Numbered from the stretch's first letter, positions 1 to 6,616 are shown. The stretch: 6,664 nucleotides of DNA from JAGNNV01 sp039932395 (GCA_039932395.1 JBDTQB010000257.1:1-6664); one strand, 5' to 3'. A program made the numbers and translations. The notes: generated by a model from the letters alone, not told the origin.

Positions 1-1744
1 AGTCGGGAGTGCCCAGAACGACCCCCGCGCCGGTGATCGAAGAGTCTTTGCTCGCCGTATTGCCCTGAGCATCGGCCGGGCCCTTGACGTTGGAGACGGT
101 GGCAATTCCGAAGTCCATGATCTTGAGGTCGCCGGTCTCCGGAATGATCAGCATGTTCTGTGGCTTGATGTCGCGGTGGACCACGCCTTGCGCGTGCGCC
201 GCCGCCAGGCCATGGCACATCTGCTTCGCGATCTGCAGGCCGACGCTCAAAGGTAGAGCGCCTTTGCGCTTCTGGAGATCCTTGAGGGTGACGCCTTCGA
301 GGTATTCCATCGAGATGTAAGGCGTACCCTGCCACTCGCCGAAGTCGTGAGTGCGAAGGACGTTCTTGTGCGTGATCTTGCGGGCGAGCTTGATCTCCAG
401 CTTGAAGCGTTGGAGCAGCGTGGCATCCTGGGAGAGCACATCTGAACGCAGAGTCTTGAGGGCGACCACTTCGTCGAGCTGGTTGTCCTTGGCGCGGAAA
501 ACGACGCCCATGCCTCCGCGGCCAAGGGTCTCTAGAACCTTGTAGCGGTTGGCGAAGCTCGATCCGATGGTCAGGTTCGCGTCGCCTCCGGGCAGCGTAC
601 CCGCGAGGGTCGCGCCGGTAAGCCCGATCGTGGTGGCGGACTCGATGTCCGCCGGCAAATTGGTGGTTCCCCCGCTCGGTTCGGCGGTGCGCATGAACTC
701 AATGAACTGCTCCTTCTCGCGAAGTTCATTCAGCAGGCCATTAAAGGCCTTGGCGAGCTCTCCGACCTCGTCGGTGCTCTGAATGGGGATGGCGCCCGCG
801 AAGCTGCCATCGCGCGCCTTGTGGACGCGGTCGACCAGAAGGGAAATGGGGTTCGTGATGCGGCGCGCGATGACCCAGGCACCGACCAGCCCAAGGACAG
901 TCATCAGACCACCGACAAGGAAGAGCGAATTTCGGAAGCTGACGAAGGGTTTCATTTCCTTCGCGTAGCTCGCGAGGACGATCAGCGAACCGACCGGAGT
1001 GTGCGCGGCGTTGTCGAGCGAGTAGGAAATGGCGCGGTACTTCTCGCCTGCAACCGCCAAATCAAATGCCTCGTTGGCCTTCGCCGGTCCATTCGCCTTC
1101 AGCGCCGCGACCAGTGCCGGTTCGAGCGGGCCAAGTGAAGACGCGGACAGGGTCTGGCCAGTGCCCGTGATGAAACCGATCTCGGCCCCGGTAATGCTCG
1201 AGAGCGACCGCGCGACCGCGCTATCGAGGGCATATCCCGCGAGGAGCACGCCCTGCTGATTCTCAAGAGTCGACATCGGGGTGGAGACGGCGTGGAAGAT
1301 CCGATCACCTTCCTGCCAGAGCCCGGCGGCGGCTTCACCGCGAACACTGATTCCGACCACAGGGTCCTTGGAGAGGTCCGCTCCGTGCTCGGTCGGCTTG
1401 TCGGAACGGGCGAGGACCAATCCGGCGGGGTCCGTCGCCATGAAGAAGTCGGCGCCCAGATCCTGGCCGCGCTCCATCAGAGTGTCGGCGATCGTCGCCG
1501 CGTCGCGCTGCTCGATGAGCGCCTTGAAGGCGGGCTCATTCCCTAGCGTCTGGACGGCGAGCTTGAGCTTGGCCAGCCGGTCTGTCTGGAAGGCATTCCA
1601 GATCCCGCGCGAGCTGGTCAGACGTTCATTGAGGTTCGCCTGGGCGAGAGCGTTCGCTTGCACCGTGGTGAAGGCCAGCGTCGCAGCGACGATGCCCACG
1701 GTCAGCAGCGCGGTGAACAAAAGAATCTTCTTGGTAAGTCCCAT
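1..1744 (-). CDS. Cache-like/HAMP transmembrane Ser/Thr protein kinase (3' end outside window)
   Basis: A membrane receptor kinase expected to phosphorylate Ser/Thr in the cytoplasm in response to a periplasmic cue. I translated the minus strand by hand: 581 codons are open from ATG at 1744 to the left edge, with no stop. Residues 5-25 form TM1 after KK. Residues about 30-270 are a periplasmic sensor resembling the double-Cache type (LGADFFMATDPAGLVLARS at about 95-113). TM2 is about 273-293. HAMP is about 294-346, with P299 and the DEVGELAKAFN segment at 325-335. A Thr/Ser-rich linker spans about 353-396. The kinase domain begins at Y401: glycine loop G408-G413 (GRGGMG), K430 in VALK, HRDIKPQN with D525, DFG at D544-G546, and GTPD at 578-581 starting the P+1 loop. 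All key catalytic residues seen are intact. The last kinase subdomains and any C-terminal domain lie outside the window. It probably shares a transcript with the cupredoxin gene 77 nt upstream. The ribosome site is weak (AAAGA). The substrate is unknown. Confidence 0.93.
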   Translation of the reverse strand, partial: MGLTKKILLFTALLTVGIVAATLAFTTVQANALAQANLNERLTSSRGIWNAFQTDRLAKLKLAVQTLGNEPAFKALIEQRDAATIADTLMERGQDLGADFFMATDPAGLVLARSDKPTEHGADLSKDPVVGISVRGEAAAGLWQEGDRIFHAVSTPMSTLENQQGVLLAGYALDSAVARSLSSITGAEIGFITGTGQTLSASSLGPLEPALVAALKANGPAKANEAFDLAVAGEKYRAISYSLDNAAHTPVGSLIVLASYAKEMKPFVSFRNSLFLVGGLMTVLGLVGAWVIARRITNPISLLVDRVHKARDGSFAGAIPIQSTDEVGELAKAFNGLLNELREKEQFIEFMRTAEPSGGTTNLPADIESATTIGLTGATLAGTLPGGDANLTIGSSFANRYKVLETLGRGGMGVVFRAKDNQLDEVVALKTLRSDVLSQDATLLQRFKLEIKLARKITHKNVLRTHDFGEWQGTPYISMEYLEGVTLKDLQKRKGALPLSVGLQIAKQMCHGLAAAHAQGVVHRDIKPQNMLIIPETGDLKIMDFGIATVSNVKGPADAQGNTASKDSSITGAGVVLGTPD

Positions 1745-1770
1745 TTGATCTTTAGATGGGTTTGACGAAG
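1730..1770 (-). promoter_or_regulatory. Possible hairpin covering the kinase start codon
   Basis: On the minus-strand transcript, CCCAU (from 1760-1756) can pair perfectly with AUGGG (1744-1740), which contains the kinase start codon. The 11-nt loop holds the only Shine-Dalgarno-like bases (AAAGA). The flanks add broken pairing, with CUU at 1770-1768 facing AAG at 1732-1730; 11 of 15 arm positions are complementary. It might damp translation of the second gene of the pair. The stem is short and chance is a real alternative. The rest of the 77-nt gap (1745-1821) shows no convincing terminator or promoter. Confidence 0.2.
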
Positions 1771-1821
1771 TCGAGGTTTCAGACGGGGCGGTTCATTGCG
1801 ATTTCCGCGCGGCGCCCCACC

Positions 1822-2499
1822 TCAGTACGCCTCGCGCCCGTAGTCCTTCCCGAATTTGTTCTTGTGTGGAACGCGCTTGTAGGACGCCGCGTCCAGGCTC
1901 AGAGAAAGAGTCGCCTCTCCCGTGGCCGGAACCTTGACCGTGACCGGGGCGCCTTCGCCGGAGCGCTCGTGGAACGCCACAACCTTGTACTCGCCGGCCG
2001 GAACGCCCTCGATCCGGAAAGCGCCGTCCTTGGTAGCCTGGGCGAAGTAGGGATTATCCCGAACCACCACCAAAGCACTCATCTGAGGATGGATGTTGCA
2101 ATACAAGGTGTAGACCCCTGGTTTGTCGAACGTCCGTACACCGCTCTTGGGGCGCTTGTAGAGACCGAGGTCGAACCCTTCGGCCGAAATCGAGAAGACG
2201 TTGTGAAGAATCGGATCCTCGTTCGGGAATTCCACGGTCGTGCCCGTGCCGATCGCCAGAACATGAGGAGTGAAAGCCTTGCTCTTCATGGTGACGACTG
2301 CCTTGGTGGGCTTCGCTTTGGAGCGCGCCGAGTCGATGTACACAACCACATCGGACAGGTCCGTCGCCTTCTTGCCGTTCTTTTCGACGAGTTCAACCTT
2401 ACCTACGATGTCTCCGGCCCGAACAGAGGGGCCGAGGAGAGAGGCACAGAGAAGAAGGCCGAGTTGCCGGGAAGAACCGGTGAGCGAAAGGAAAGACAT
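1822..2499 (-). CDS. Secreted cupredoxin (plastocyanin-like) with carboxypeptidase-regulatory-like C-terminal domain
   Basis: 225 residues. Predicted to be exported and to bind one type 1 copper ion in the periplasm. Residues 1-28 are a signal peptide with hydrophobic core LGLLLCASLLG and probable cleavage after SVRA; C18 does not sit in a good lipobox. Residues about 30-147 form the cupredoxin fold. The ligand set is complete: H99 in PILHNVFS, then C134, H137 and M140 in YCNIHPQM. Residues about 150-203 look like a carboxypeptidase-regulatory-like beta sandwich (GAFRIEGVPAGEYKVVAFHE). This two-part layout matches proteins often labelled 'methylamine utilization protein', but nothing here shows methylamine metabolism. 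The ATG at 2499 is chosen because it precedes the signal peptide and has AAGGCGG upstream. It is the first gene of a likely pair with the kinase. Electron transfer partner or copper sensor are both possible roles. Confidence 0.88.
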   Translation of the reverse strand: MSFLSLTGSSRQLGLLLCASLLGPSVRAGDIVGKVELVEKNGKKATDLSDVVVYIDSARSKAKPTKAVVTMKSKAFTPHVLAIGTGTTVEFPNEDPILHNVFSISAEGFDLGLYKRPKSGVRTFDKPGVYTLYCNIHPQMSALVVVRDNPYFAQATKDGAFRIEGVPAGEYKVVAFHERSGEGAPVTVKVPATGEATLSLSLDAASYKRVPHKNKFGKDYGREAY

Positions 2500-2503
2500 G
2501 AGC

Positions 2504-2510
2504 CCGCCTT
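2504..2510 (-). promoter_or_regulatory. Ribosome binding site of the cupredoxin gene
   Basis: On the minus strand AAGGCGG lies 4 nt before the ATG at 2499, an acceptable purine-rich Shine-Dalgarno match at short spacing. It supports this start, which also places the signal peptide at the N-terminus. No good minus-strand -35/-10 pair is visible upstream. Confidence 0.4.
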
Positions 2511-2591
2511 GAGTCAGAGAAGAAGGCCGCGCAAGACAGCGGCCCGCGCAAGCGAAATGAGCTTAGCACCGTCATTTGCGGTCACATCGAA

Positions 2592-2606
2592 CGGACCCGG
2601 ACCGGG
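2592..2606. repeat. Tandem CGGACC repeat forming a short palindrome
   Basis: CGGACC occurs twice in tandem (2592-2597 and 2598-2603), followed by GGG, which makes the palindrome CCCGG-A-CCGGG at 2596-2606. It lies about where the -35 region of the plus-strand TATAAT (2618-2623) should be and between two divergent genes. An operator is conceivable, but in GC-rich DNA so short a motif may be chance. Confidence 0.25.
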
Positions 2607-2617
2607 AAAGCGGCTCC

Positions 2618-2623
2618 TATAAT
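2618..2623 (+). promoter_or_regulatory. Consensus -10 element (TATAAT) of the peptidase-cyclase pair
   Basis: A perfect TATAAT in GC-rich DNA, 8 nt before the TTG start at 2632. No TTGACA-like -35 is seen at 16-18 nt spacing; that place holds ACCCGG. Transcription would be expected to begin near 2629-2631, leaving almost no leader. The remainder of the divergent region 2500-2631 shows nothing else I can support. Confidence 0.45.
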
Positions 2624-2631
2624 CCGCTCCC

Positions 2632-3960
2632 TTGATCTTCCTAGCCCTTCTCGCCGCGGCATCCCTGGACGCGGCCACCCTTGTCCAGGACAGCGCCACC
2701 CTCCAGGCCCTTGGCCCTCATCCCTTCGGCTCGCCGCGAAATCAGGCGGCGGCCCAGTTCGTGGCGGCGAAGCTCAAAGACGCGGGCCTCGCTCAGACCG
2801 TGGTCGAAGACTTTGTCTTTGATGGAGCGCCCGGAACCAACGTCTACGCGAGCATTCAGGGACGCACCGATCGTCTCCTGATCCTTGCAACCCATCACGA
2901 CACCAGCAAGTCGCGGGACGATATGAGCAGCCGTTCCAGGAGCCTCGCCCTGCTGATCGAAATCGCCCGGCAGACCGCGGCCCTTCGCCCGCAGAAAACG
3001 TGGATTCTGGCGTCGTTCGACGGAGGCGACTCGTCGGGCGAGGGCCTCGCCCACTATCTCGAAAGCCTTGGGAAGAGTCGAAGCCAGGTGGACGGAATGG
3101 TCGTATTCGACGTGACCTCACCGGCCGGGACGGAGGCAGCGCCCGCCTTCATCGCCCCCGCCTGCTCGAACAGTTCCTCGCCCGACAAGCGGGAGATGGC
3201 GGGCTATGACACCCTGAGCGCGGCGCTTGGCGGTCCGCCCAGGTCGATGGACCTGGTGTTCGACGACCCCGGCATCAGCATCGTCACCCAGCCGTTCATC
3301 CGCGCGTTCAAGATGGACTGCGATCCCACTGCGGCGCGTGCGCTCGGCGCAGGCATCGGCGTCGTTCAGATCGGAGACGAGTCGTACTCCAAGCACTTCA
3401 TCTCGGCCCGGGCCACCGCAGCGAAGCGCGAAACCCTCACGCGAGACACCGAGGCCGCGCGCGTGGGCGACCTGGCGCTTGCCACTCTTCAAGGTCTCGA
3501 CGCTTCGGTTCCCGCTTCACCCCAGTCCGACTCCTGGATGGTGGCTGGCCGCACCGTGGTGCCCGGGTGGCTGATTTTCGTGGCCGGCCTTGTCGCCCTG
3601 GTTCCCGGCCTGGTCGTCTTGCGCGCCCAGAAGATGGCGCTCGGTTTCCGTGTCGCCTATTCGCTGATCTTCGGATTCGTTCTCTACTCGGAACCAGAAG
3701 TCGCGATCTTCGTCGGGCTGCTGCCAAGCCTCTTCCCGCCAGGCGCCTCAAAGAAGCTTCTCACACTGACCTTCCTGCCTTTGGCGGTTCTGATCTTCGC
3801 GGGCCTCTTCGGACTCGCTCGCAATCAAGTGACGGGCTCGTGGCTTTCGATCTGGGATTGGGCCGGCCTGATCCTCGCCTTCGGTTTGCTCTACGCGACG
3901 CCAGGCGGATCGAAGCCAGGCCGCAGGGCTCCGGCTAAGGCCAAGCGAAGCAAGCGCTAA
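2632..3960 (+). CDS. Membrane-anchored M28-like metallopeptidase homologue with altered active site
   Basis: 442 residues. The N-terminus (about 1-15, IFLALLAAASLDAA) is a short signal peptide. Residues about 30-285 resemble the M28 aminopeptidase/glutaminyl cyclase fold. H88 and D90 in ATHHDT match the first zinc ligand and its partner Asp, D96/D97 match the bridging Asp, D160 in VVFDVTS matches the later Asp ligand, and H255 in SYSKHF may be the last His. The usual Glu-Glu pair (catalytic base plus ligand) is replaced by G132-D133 in SFDGGDSS, so normal peptidase activity is doubtful. Five hydrophobic segments follow (about 310-331, 338-353, 355-370, 376-396, 404-423) and then a Lys/Arg-rich tail. 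An odd TM count puts the M28 domain outside and the basic tail inside, as the positive-inside rule predicts. TTG at 2632 is chosen because an in-frame stop lies at 2620-2622 and a later start would lose the signal peptide. The GGDEF gene follows after 22 nt. Confidence 0.82.
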   Translation: MIFLALLAAASLDAATLVQDSATLQALGPHPFGSPRNQAAAQFVAAKLKDAGLAQTVVEDFVFDGAPGTNVYASIQGRTDRLLILATHHDTSKSRDDMSSRSRSLALLIEIARQTAALRPQKTWILASFDGGDSSGEGLAHYLESLGKSRSQVDGMVVFDVTSPAGTEAAPAFIAPACSNSSSPDKREMAGYDTLSAALGGPPRSMDLVFDDPGISIVTQPFIRAFKMDCDPTAARALGAGIGVVQIGDESYSKHFISARATAAKRETLTRDTEAARVGDLALATLQGLDASVPASPQSDSWMVAGRTVVPGWLIFVAGLVALVPGLVVLRAQKMALGFRVAYSLIFGFVLYSEPEVAIFVGLLPSLFPPGASKKLLTLTFLPLAVLIFAGLFGLARNQVTGSWLSIWDWAGLILAFGLLYATPGGSKPGRRAPAKAKRSKR

Positions 3961-3982
3961 GCTGTCCTCGGACATCCAAGCG

Positions 3983-5410
3983 ATGCGTTTCAACAGCACT
4001 CTGGCTTTCGGCAGGACACTCGCGTGGTGGCCGATCAGCGCTTTGATCAAGAGCCGTAACCGCGCCTCTCGGCGGGTGACGGCGGTCTGGTTCGCTCTGA
4101 CCATCATCTCCATCGTCCTCGCCCTTTGGGAAGCGGAAAGGGGCTGGAGCGGCCTTCCCATCGATGTCGGTTCGTGGACGCTCGGATTCACCTTCTACCC
4201 CCCGGTCAGCATCGGCGTGCTCCTCACGCTGTTGATCGGGCCTGGCTTTGGAGCCACCACTGCGTATGTGTCGACCCTCGCAAGCGGGCTCTACAGCGGG
4301 CTCAGTCCGGATCGCGCAGCGTTCTTCGCTCTGGGTTCGCCGATCGAACTCCTGCTGCTCTGGTTCCTGATCCTCATCTTGAGAGTGAAGACCGACCTGC
4401 GGCGCGTGCGGGATTGGGGGCTGTTCGCCGCGGCTTCGCTGATCGCTGCCACGGCGTCGTCCGTCGACATCATGCTCTACACCTCAGCCCACAACGTGAC
4501 GCTCGCGGAAGGTCAGCGGCTGTGGGTTGGCTGGATCCTCGGCGACTTCGCGCAAATGCTGCTGGTGGTGGCGCCGATGCTCTTCCTGTTTGGAAGTCGC
4601 GCGCACAACTGGGTCGCCTCGGTCCTGGCGGTTCCACCGCACCGCGAAATCTCGACCGGCCGCATCCTGGTGCTCTTGATGACGGTCTGGTCCACCCTGG
4701 GCCTGCTGGTCTTTGAGGGCGTCAGGCTTCTGGAGCGCGCCCTGGACATTCCCGACTACGCAGTCACGATGAGCGGCGATCCGCTGGTTCAGCGCCTGCG
4801 TGAGATGGGCGTCTATGTCGGTGTCTTCGTCGTGGTCATGATCATCACCACCATGGCGCTGACCGCCGCGCTTGCCGGAGTCGGCGATCAACACCGGGAA
4901 CTCAGCCTGCGCGACGAGCTAACGGGTTGCTTCAACCGCCGCGCCTTCAAACGGCTCTACGCTCGCGAAGCCGAGCGCTCGGCGGGTCTGAATCGTCCCA
5001 TTTCTTTCGTCTACTTCGACATCGATCATTTCAAGGCGCTCAACGATCGCCATGGTCATGAAACCGGCGATGCGGTCCTTGCGTCCCTGGCGCGGCAAGC
5101 CACGGACATCCTCTCTGCTCAGGAGCTTCTGTTCCGCTGGGGCGGCGAGGAGTTCCTGGTGCTTCTGTCCCATACGGGTCGCGAAGAAGCGCGTCTTTTC
5201 GCCGAGCGCCTGCGTTCGCGGATCGAGGACACGGTCTTTGTCGATACGGCGGCGGCGCGGGAGGCGGTGACCATCAGCGTTGGCGTCGCGACCGGCGCGC
5301 CTCCCAATTTCGACCAGGCGGCTTTGATTCGGAGCGCGGATGCGGCGCTCTATCAGGCCAAGGCTTCGGGACGGAATCGGGTGGTGACGGATCGCGCCAT
5401 GGGTGCCTGA
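3983..5410 (+). CDS. MASE1-like membrane sensor with GGDEF domain, diguanylate cyclase
   Basis: 475 residues. Predicted to make cyclic di-GMP from two GTP at the inner face of the membrane. Residues about 32-300 hold roughly eight hydrophobic segments. The stretch FTFYPPVSIGVLLTLLIGPG at about 69-88 resembles MASE1 sensor domains, whose ligand is generally unknown. The GGDEF domain spans about 305-470: RDELTGCFNRRAF at 310-322, metal-binding D346 in FDIDHF, N354 in the guanine-binding region, and the active signature GGEEF at 387-391 after RW. The product-inhibition I-site (RxxD five residues before GGEEF) is absent; that place reads SAQE. No EAL or HD-GYP domain is present. The ATG at 3983 lacks a clear Shine-Dalgarno and lies 22 nt after the M28-like gene, so coupled translation from a shared transcript is likely. 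A catalytic role is well supported; the signal sensed is not visible. Confidence 0.92.
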   Translation: MRFNSTLAFGRTLAWWPISALIKSRNRASRRVTAVWFALTIISIVLALWEAERGWSGLPIDVGSWTLGFTFYPPVSIGVLLTLLIGPGFGATTAYVSTLASGLYSGLSPDRAAFFALGSPIELLLLWFLILILRVKTDLRRVRDWGLFAAASLIAATASSVDIMLYTSAHNVTLAEGQRLWVGWILGDFAQMLLVVAPMLFLFGSRAHNWVASVLAVPPHREISTGRILVLLMTVWSTLGLLVFEGVRLLERALDIPDYAVTMSGDPLVQRLREMGVYVGVFVVVMIITTMALTAALAGVGDQHRELSLRDELTGCFNRRAFKRLYAREAERSAGLNRPISFVYFDIDHFKALNDRHGHETGDAVLASLARQATDILSAQELLFRWGGEEFLVLLSHTGREEARLFAERLRSRIEDTVFVDTAAAREAVTISVGVATGAPPNFDQAALIRSADAALYQAKASGRNRVVTDRAMGA

Positions 5411-5418
5411 CCCTCAGG
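5406..5418. repeat. Palindrome containing both convergent stop codons
   Basis: CCTGA-CCC-TCAGG is a perfect 5-bp inverted repeat with a 3-nt centre. Each arm carries the TGA stop of one of the two convergent genes, which are separated by only 3 nt. The stem is short and lacks a U-tract on either side, so it is not a convincing terminator; no other terminator is visible between these genes. Confidence 0.35.
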
Positions 5419-6541
5419 TGGTCTTCACAAGCAGCGCGTCGTAGATGTCTTCCATCTTCCGTACGCACGCCTGGATGTCGTAACCCGCCGACGCTCGCTT
5501 CGCTTCGGTCGCGAGATGGTCGCGCAAAGCGGAATCGCCCAACGCGCGCTTCAGCGCCAGGCCGAGCGCGCTCGGATCTCCGGGCGGCATGAGAAGACCC
5601 GTCTCCCCTTCGACGAGAACTTCGCGACAGCCGTCCACCGCGGTTGAAACAATCGCCTTGCCCGCGGCCATGGCCTCGAACAGGACGAGCGGCGTCCCCT
5701 CGTAGTTCGAGGAGATACAGAAGATATCGGTGGCGGCGAGGAGGGCCGGCACATCGGTGCGATGGCCCGCAAAGATGATGGAGGAGGCGATACCCAGCGC
5801 CTGCGCTTGTTCGCGCAGCGAATCGAGCAGATCGCCATCTCCTGCGATCAGAAAGCGCGCGTCTGGAAAATGCGACACGACCTGCGACGCGGCCACGATC
5901 AAAGTCGCGTGGCCTTTCTGTGCATTCAGGCGGCCAATGGTGGTGATCACCGGAGCATCCAGCGGAATGCCGAGTTCCACTCGAACACGGTCCCCCGCGT
6001 CTCGCGACTGGGGCGCAAATTGATCGAGCGGGGCGCCGTTGAAGACGACGTCGATGCGCTCCTTCGGCACATAGCGGTCTCGCGCCATGAAGTCCGCGGT
6101 GGATTGACTGACCGCGATCCCACGCGCCGTCCACCCGGAGAGGACAAAGTCCGGAATCCGCTGGTACGACGGCATCCTGGGATCTGCGAAGTGCTCATGA
6201 AGGACCAGCGGAATGCCCGCGCGACGGGCCGCGATCCGGCCGAAGTTCGACGCCGCGTATCCGTGAACGTGAAGAATGCGCGCCTTCGTCCGCTCGATCT
6301 CTCGGCCGATATCGAGGATCAGCCTTGGATCGAAGGCGCTGCGCCCCAGCATCCGCAGAGAGATGCCTTCCTCGCGCAGCGCTTTTGTCGCTTCGTCTTC
6401 CTGCTTGAGCCCAGCCAGGTACGGGACGTAGCGCGCGGGGTCGTAGCGCGGGAACCACCACGCGAAGAGGCGGGACACTCCATGAATACTCGATCCGGAG
6501 ACGCCGAACTTGTCGCACACATGAAGGACGGAATGGGCCAT
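5414..6541 (-). CDS. GT4-family glycosyltransferase (GT-B fold)
   Basis: 375 residues from the ATG at 6541. Retaining glycosyltransferases of this family move a sugar from a nucleotide-sugar donor to a lipid-linked or polysaccharide acceptor at the cytoplasmic face of the membrane. The N-terminal half (about 1-190) is the acceptor domain: VLHVCDKFGVSGSSIHGVSR at about 5-24, HVHGYAASNFGR at 91-102, and VVFNGAPLDQF near 165-175. The C-terminal half binds the donor: TIGRLNAQKG at 201-210, FLIAGDGDLL at about 230-239, and the E-x7-E motif (E281 to E289, EGTPLVLFE) followed by AMAAGKAIVST. The length is normal for GT4. The frame stays open to a GTG at 6613, adding 24 Pro/Arg-rich residues unlike the family; I prefer the ATG, though neither start has a good ribosome site. 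Donor and acceptor cannot be read; capsule, exopolysaccharide or lipopolysaccharide synthesis are candidates. No other sugar genes lie in the window. It is convergent with the cyclase gene. Confidence 0.9.
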   Translation of the reverse strand: MAHSVLHVCDKFGVSGSSIHGVSRLFAWWFPRYDPARYVPYLAGLKQEDEATKALREEGISLRMLGRSAFDPRLILDIGREIERTKARILHVHGYAASNFGRIAARRAGIPLVLHEHFADPRMPSYQRIPDFVLSGWTARGIAVSQSTADFMARDRYVPKERIDVVFNGAPLDQFAPQSRDAGDRVRVELGIPLDAPVITTIGRLNAQKGHATLIVAASQVVSHFPDARFLIAGDGDLLDSLREQAQALGIASSIIFAGHRTDVPALLAATDIFCISSNYEGTPLVLFEAMAAGKAIVSTAVDGCREVLVEGETGLLMPPGDPSALGLALKRALGDSALRDHLATEAKRASAGYDIQACVRKMEDIYDALLVKTT

Positions 6542-6616
6542 CGAGGGGGCAACGTTAGAGGGGCCGCGTCTCTCAGGGCAACCGTGGGCAGGGGGTGACT
6601 TTCGCGGACACACTCA

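Noticed and set aside
1281..1748. Plus-strand open frame (155 codons) opposite the kinase N-terminus
   Set aside because: It is antisense to the Cache-like sensor, whose frame reads without interruption through all 581 visible codons; there are no motifs or ribosome site.
1756..2622. Long open plus-strand frame (288 codons) opposite the cupredoxin gene
   Set aside because: It is Arg-rich with no domain features, and lies antisense to a gene with a signal peptide and complete copper ligands. Its MGLTK beginning arises from the imperfect inverted repeat at the kinase start.
3963..3974. TGTCC-TC-GGACA inverted repeat in the 22-nt gap before the cyclase gene, considered as a terminator
   Set aside because: The stem is only 4-5 bp with a tiny loop and no T-run follows; the genes are too close for a terminator to be likely.
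4126..4716. Plus-strand frame of 196 codons inside the cyclase gene
   Set aside because: It is rich in Arg, His and Pro, with no membrane segments or motifs; the overlapping frame gives a clear multi-pass membrane domain.
5274..6134. Second minus-strand frame (286 codons) inside the glycosyltransferase and the end of the cyclase
   Set aside because: It is Arg/Ser/Pro-rich with no recognisable domain and overlaps two well-supported genes in other frames.
5762..6598. Long open plus-strand frame (278 codons) opposite the glycosyltransferase
   Set aside because: The composition is that of a reverse-complement shadow in GC-rich DNA; the minus strand encodes a full GT4 protein with conserved motifs.
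6542..6613. Upstream GTG start adding 24 residues to the glycosyltransferase
   Set aside because: The extra residues are Pro/Arg-rich and unlike GT4 N-termini, which begin right at the first beta strand (VLHVCDKFG); there is no ribosome site before the GTG. It is kept as an alternative only.
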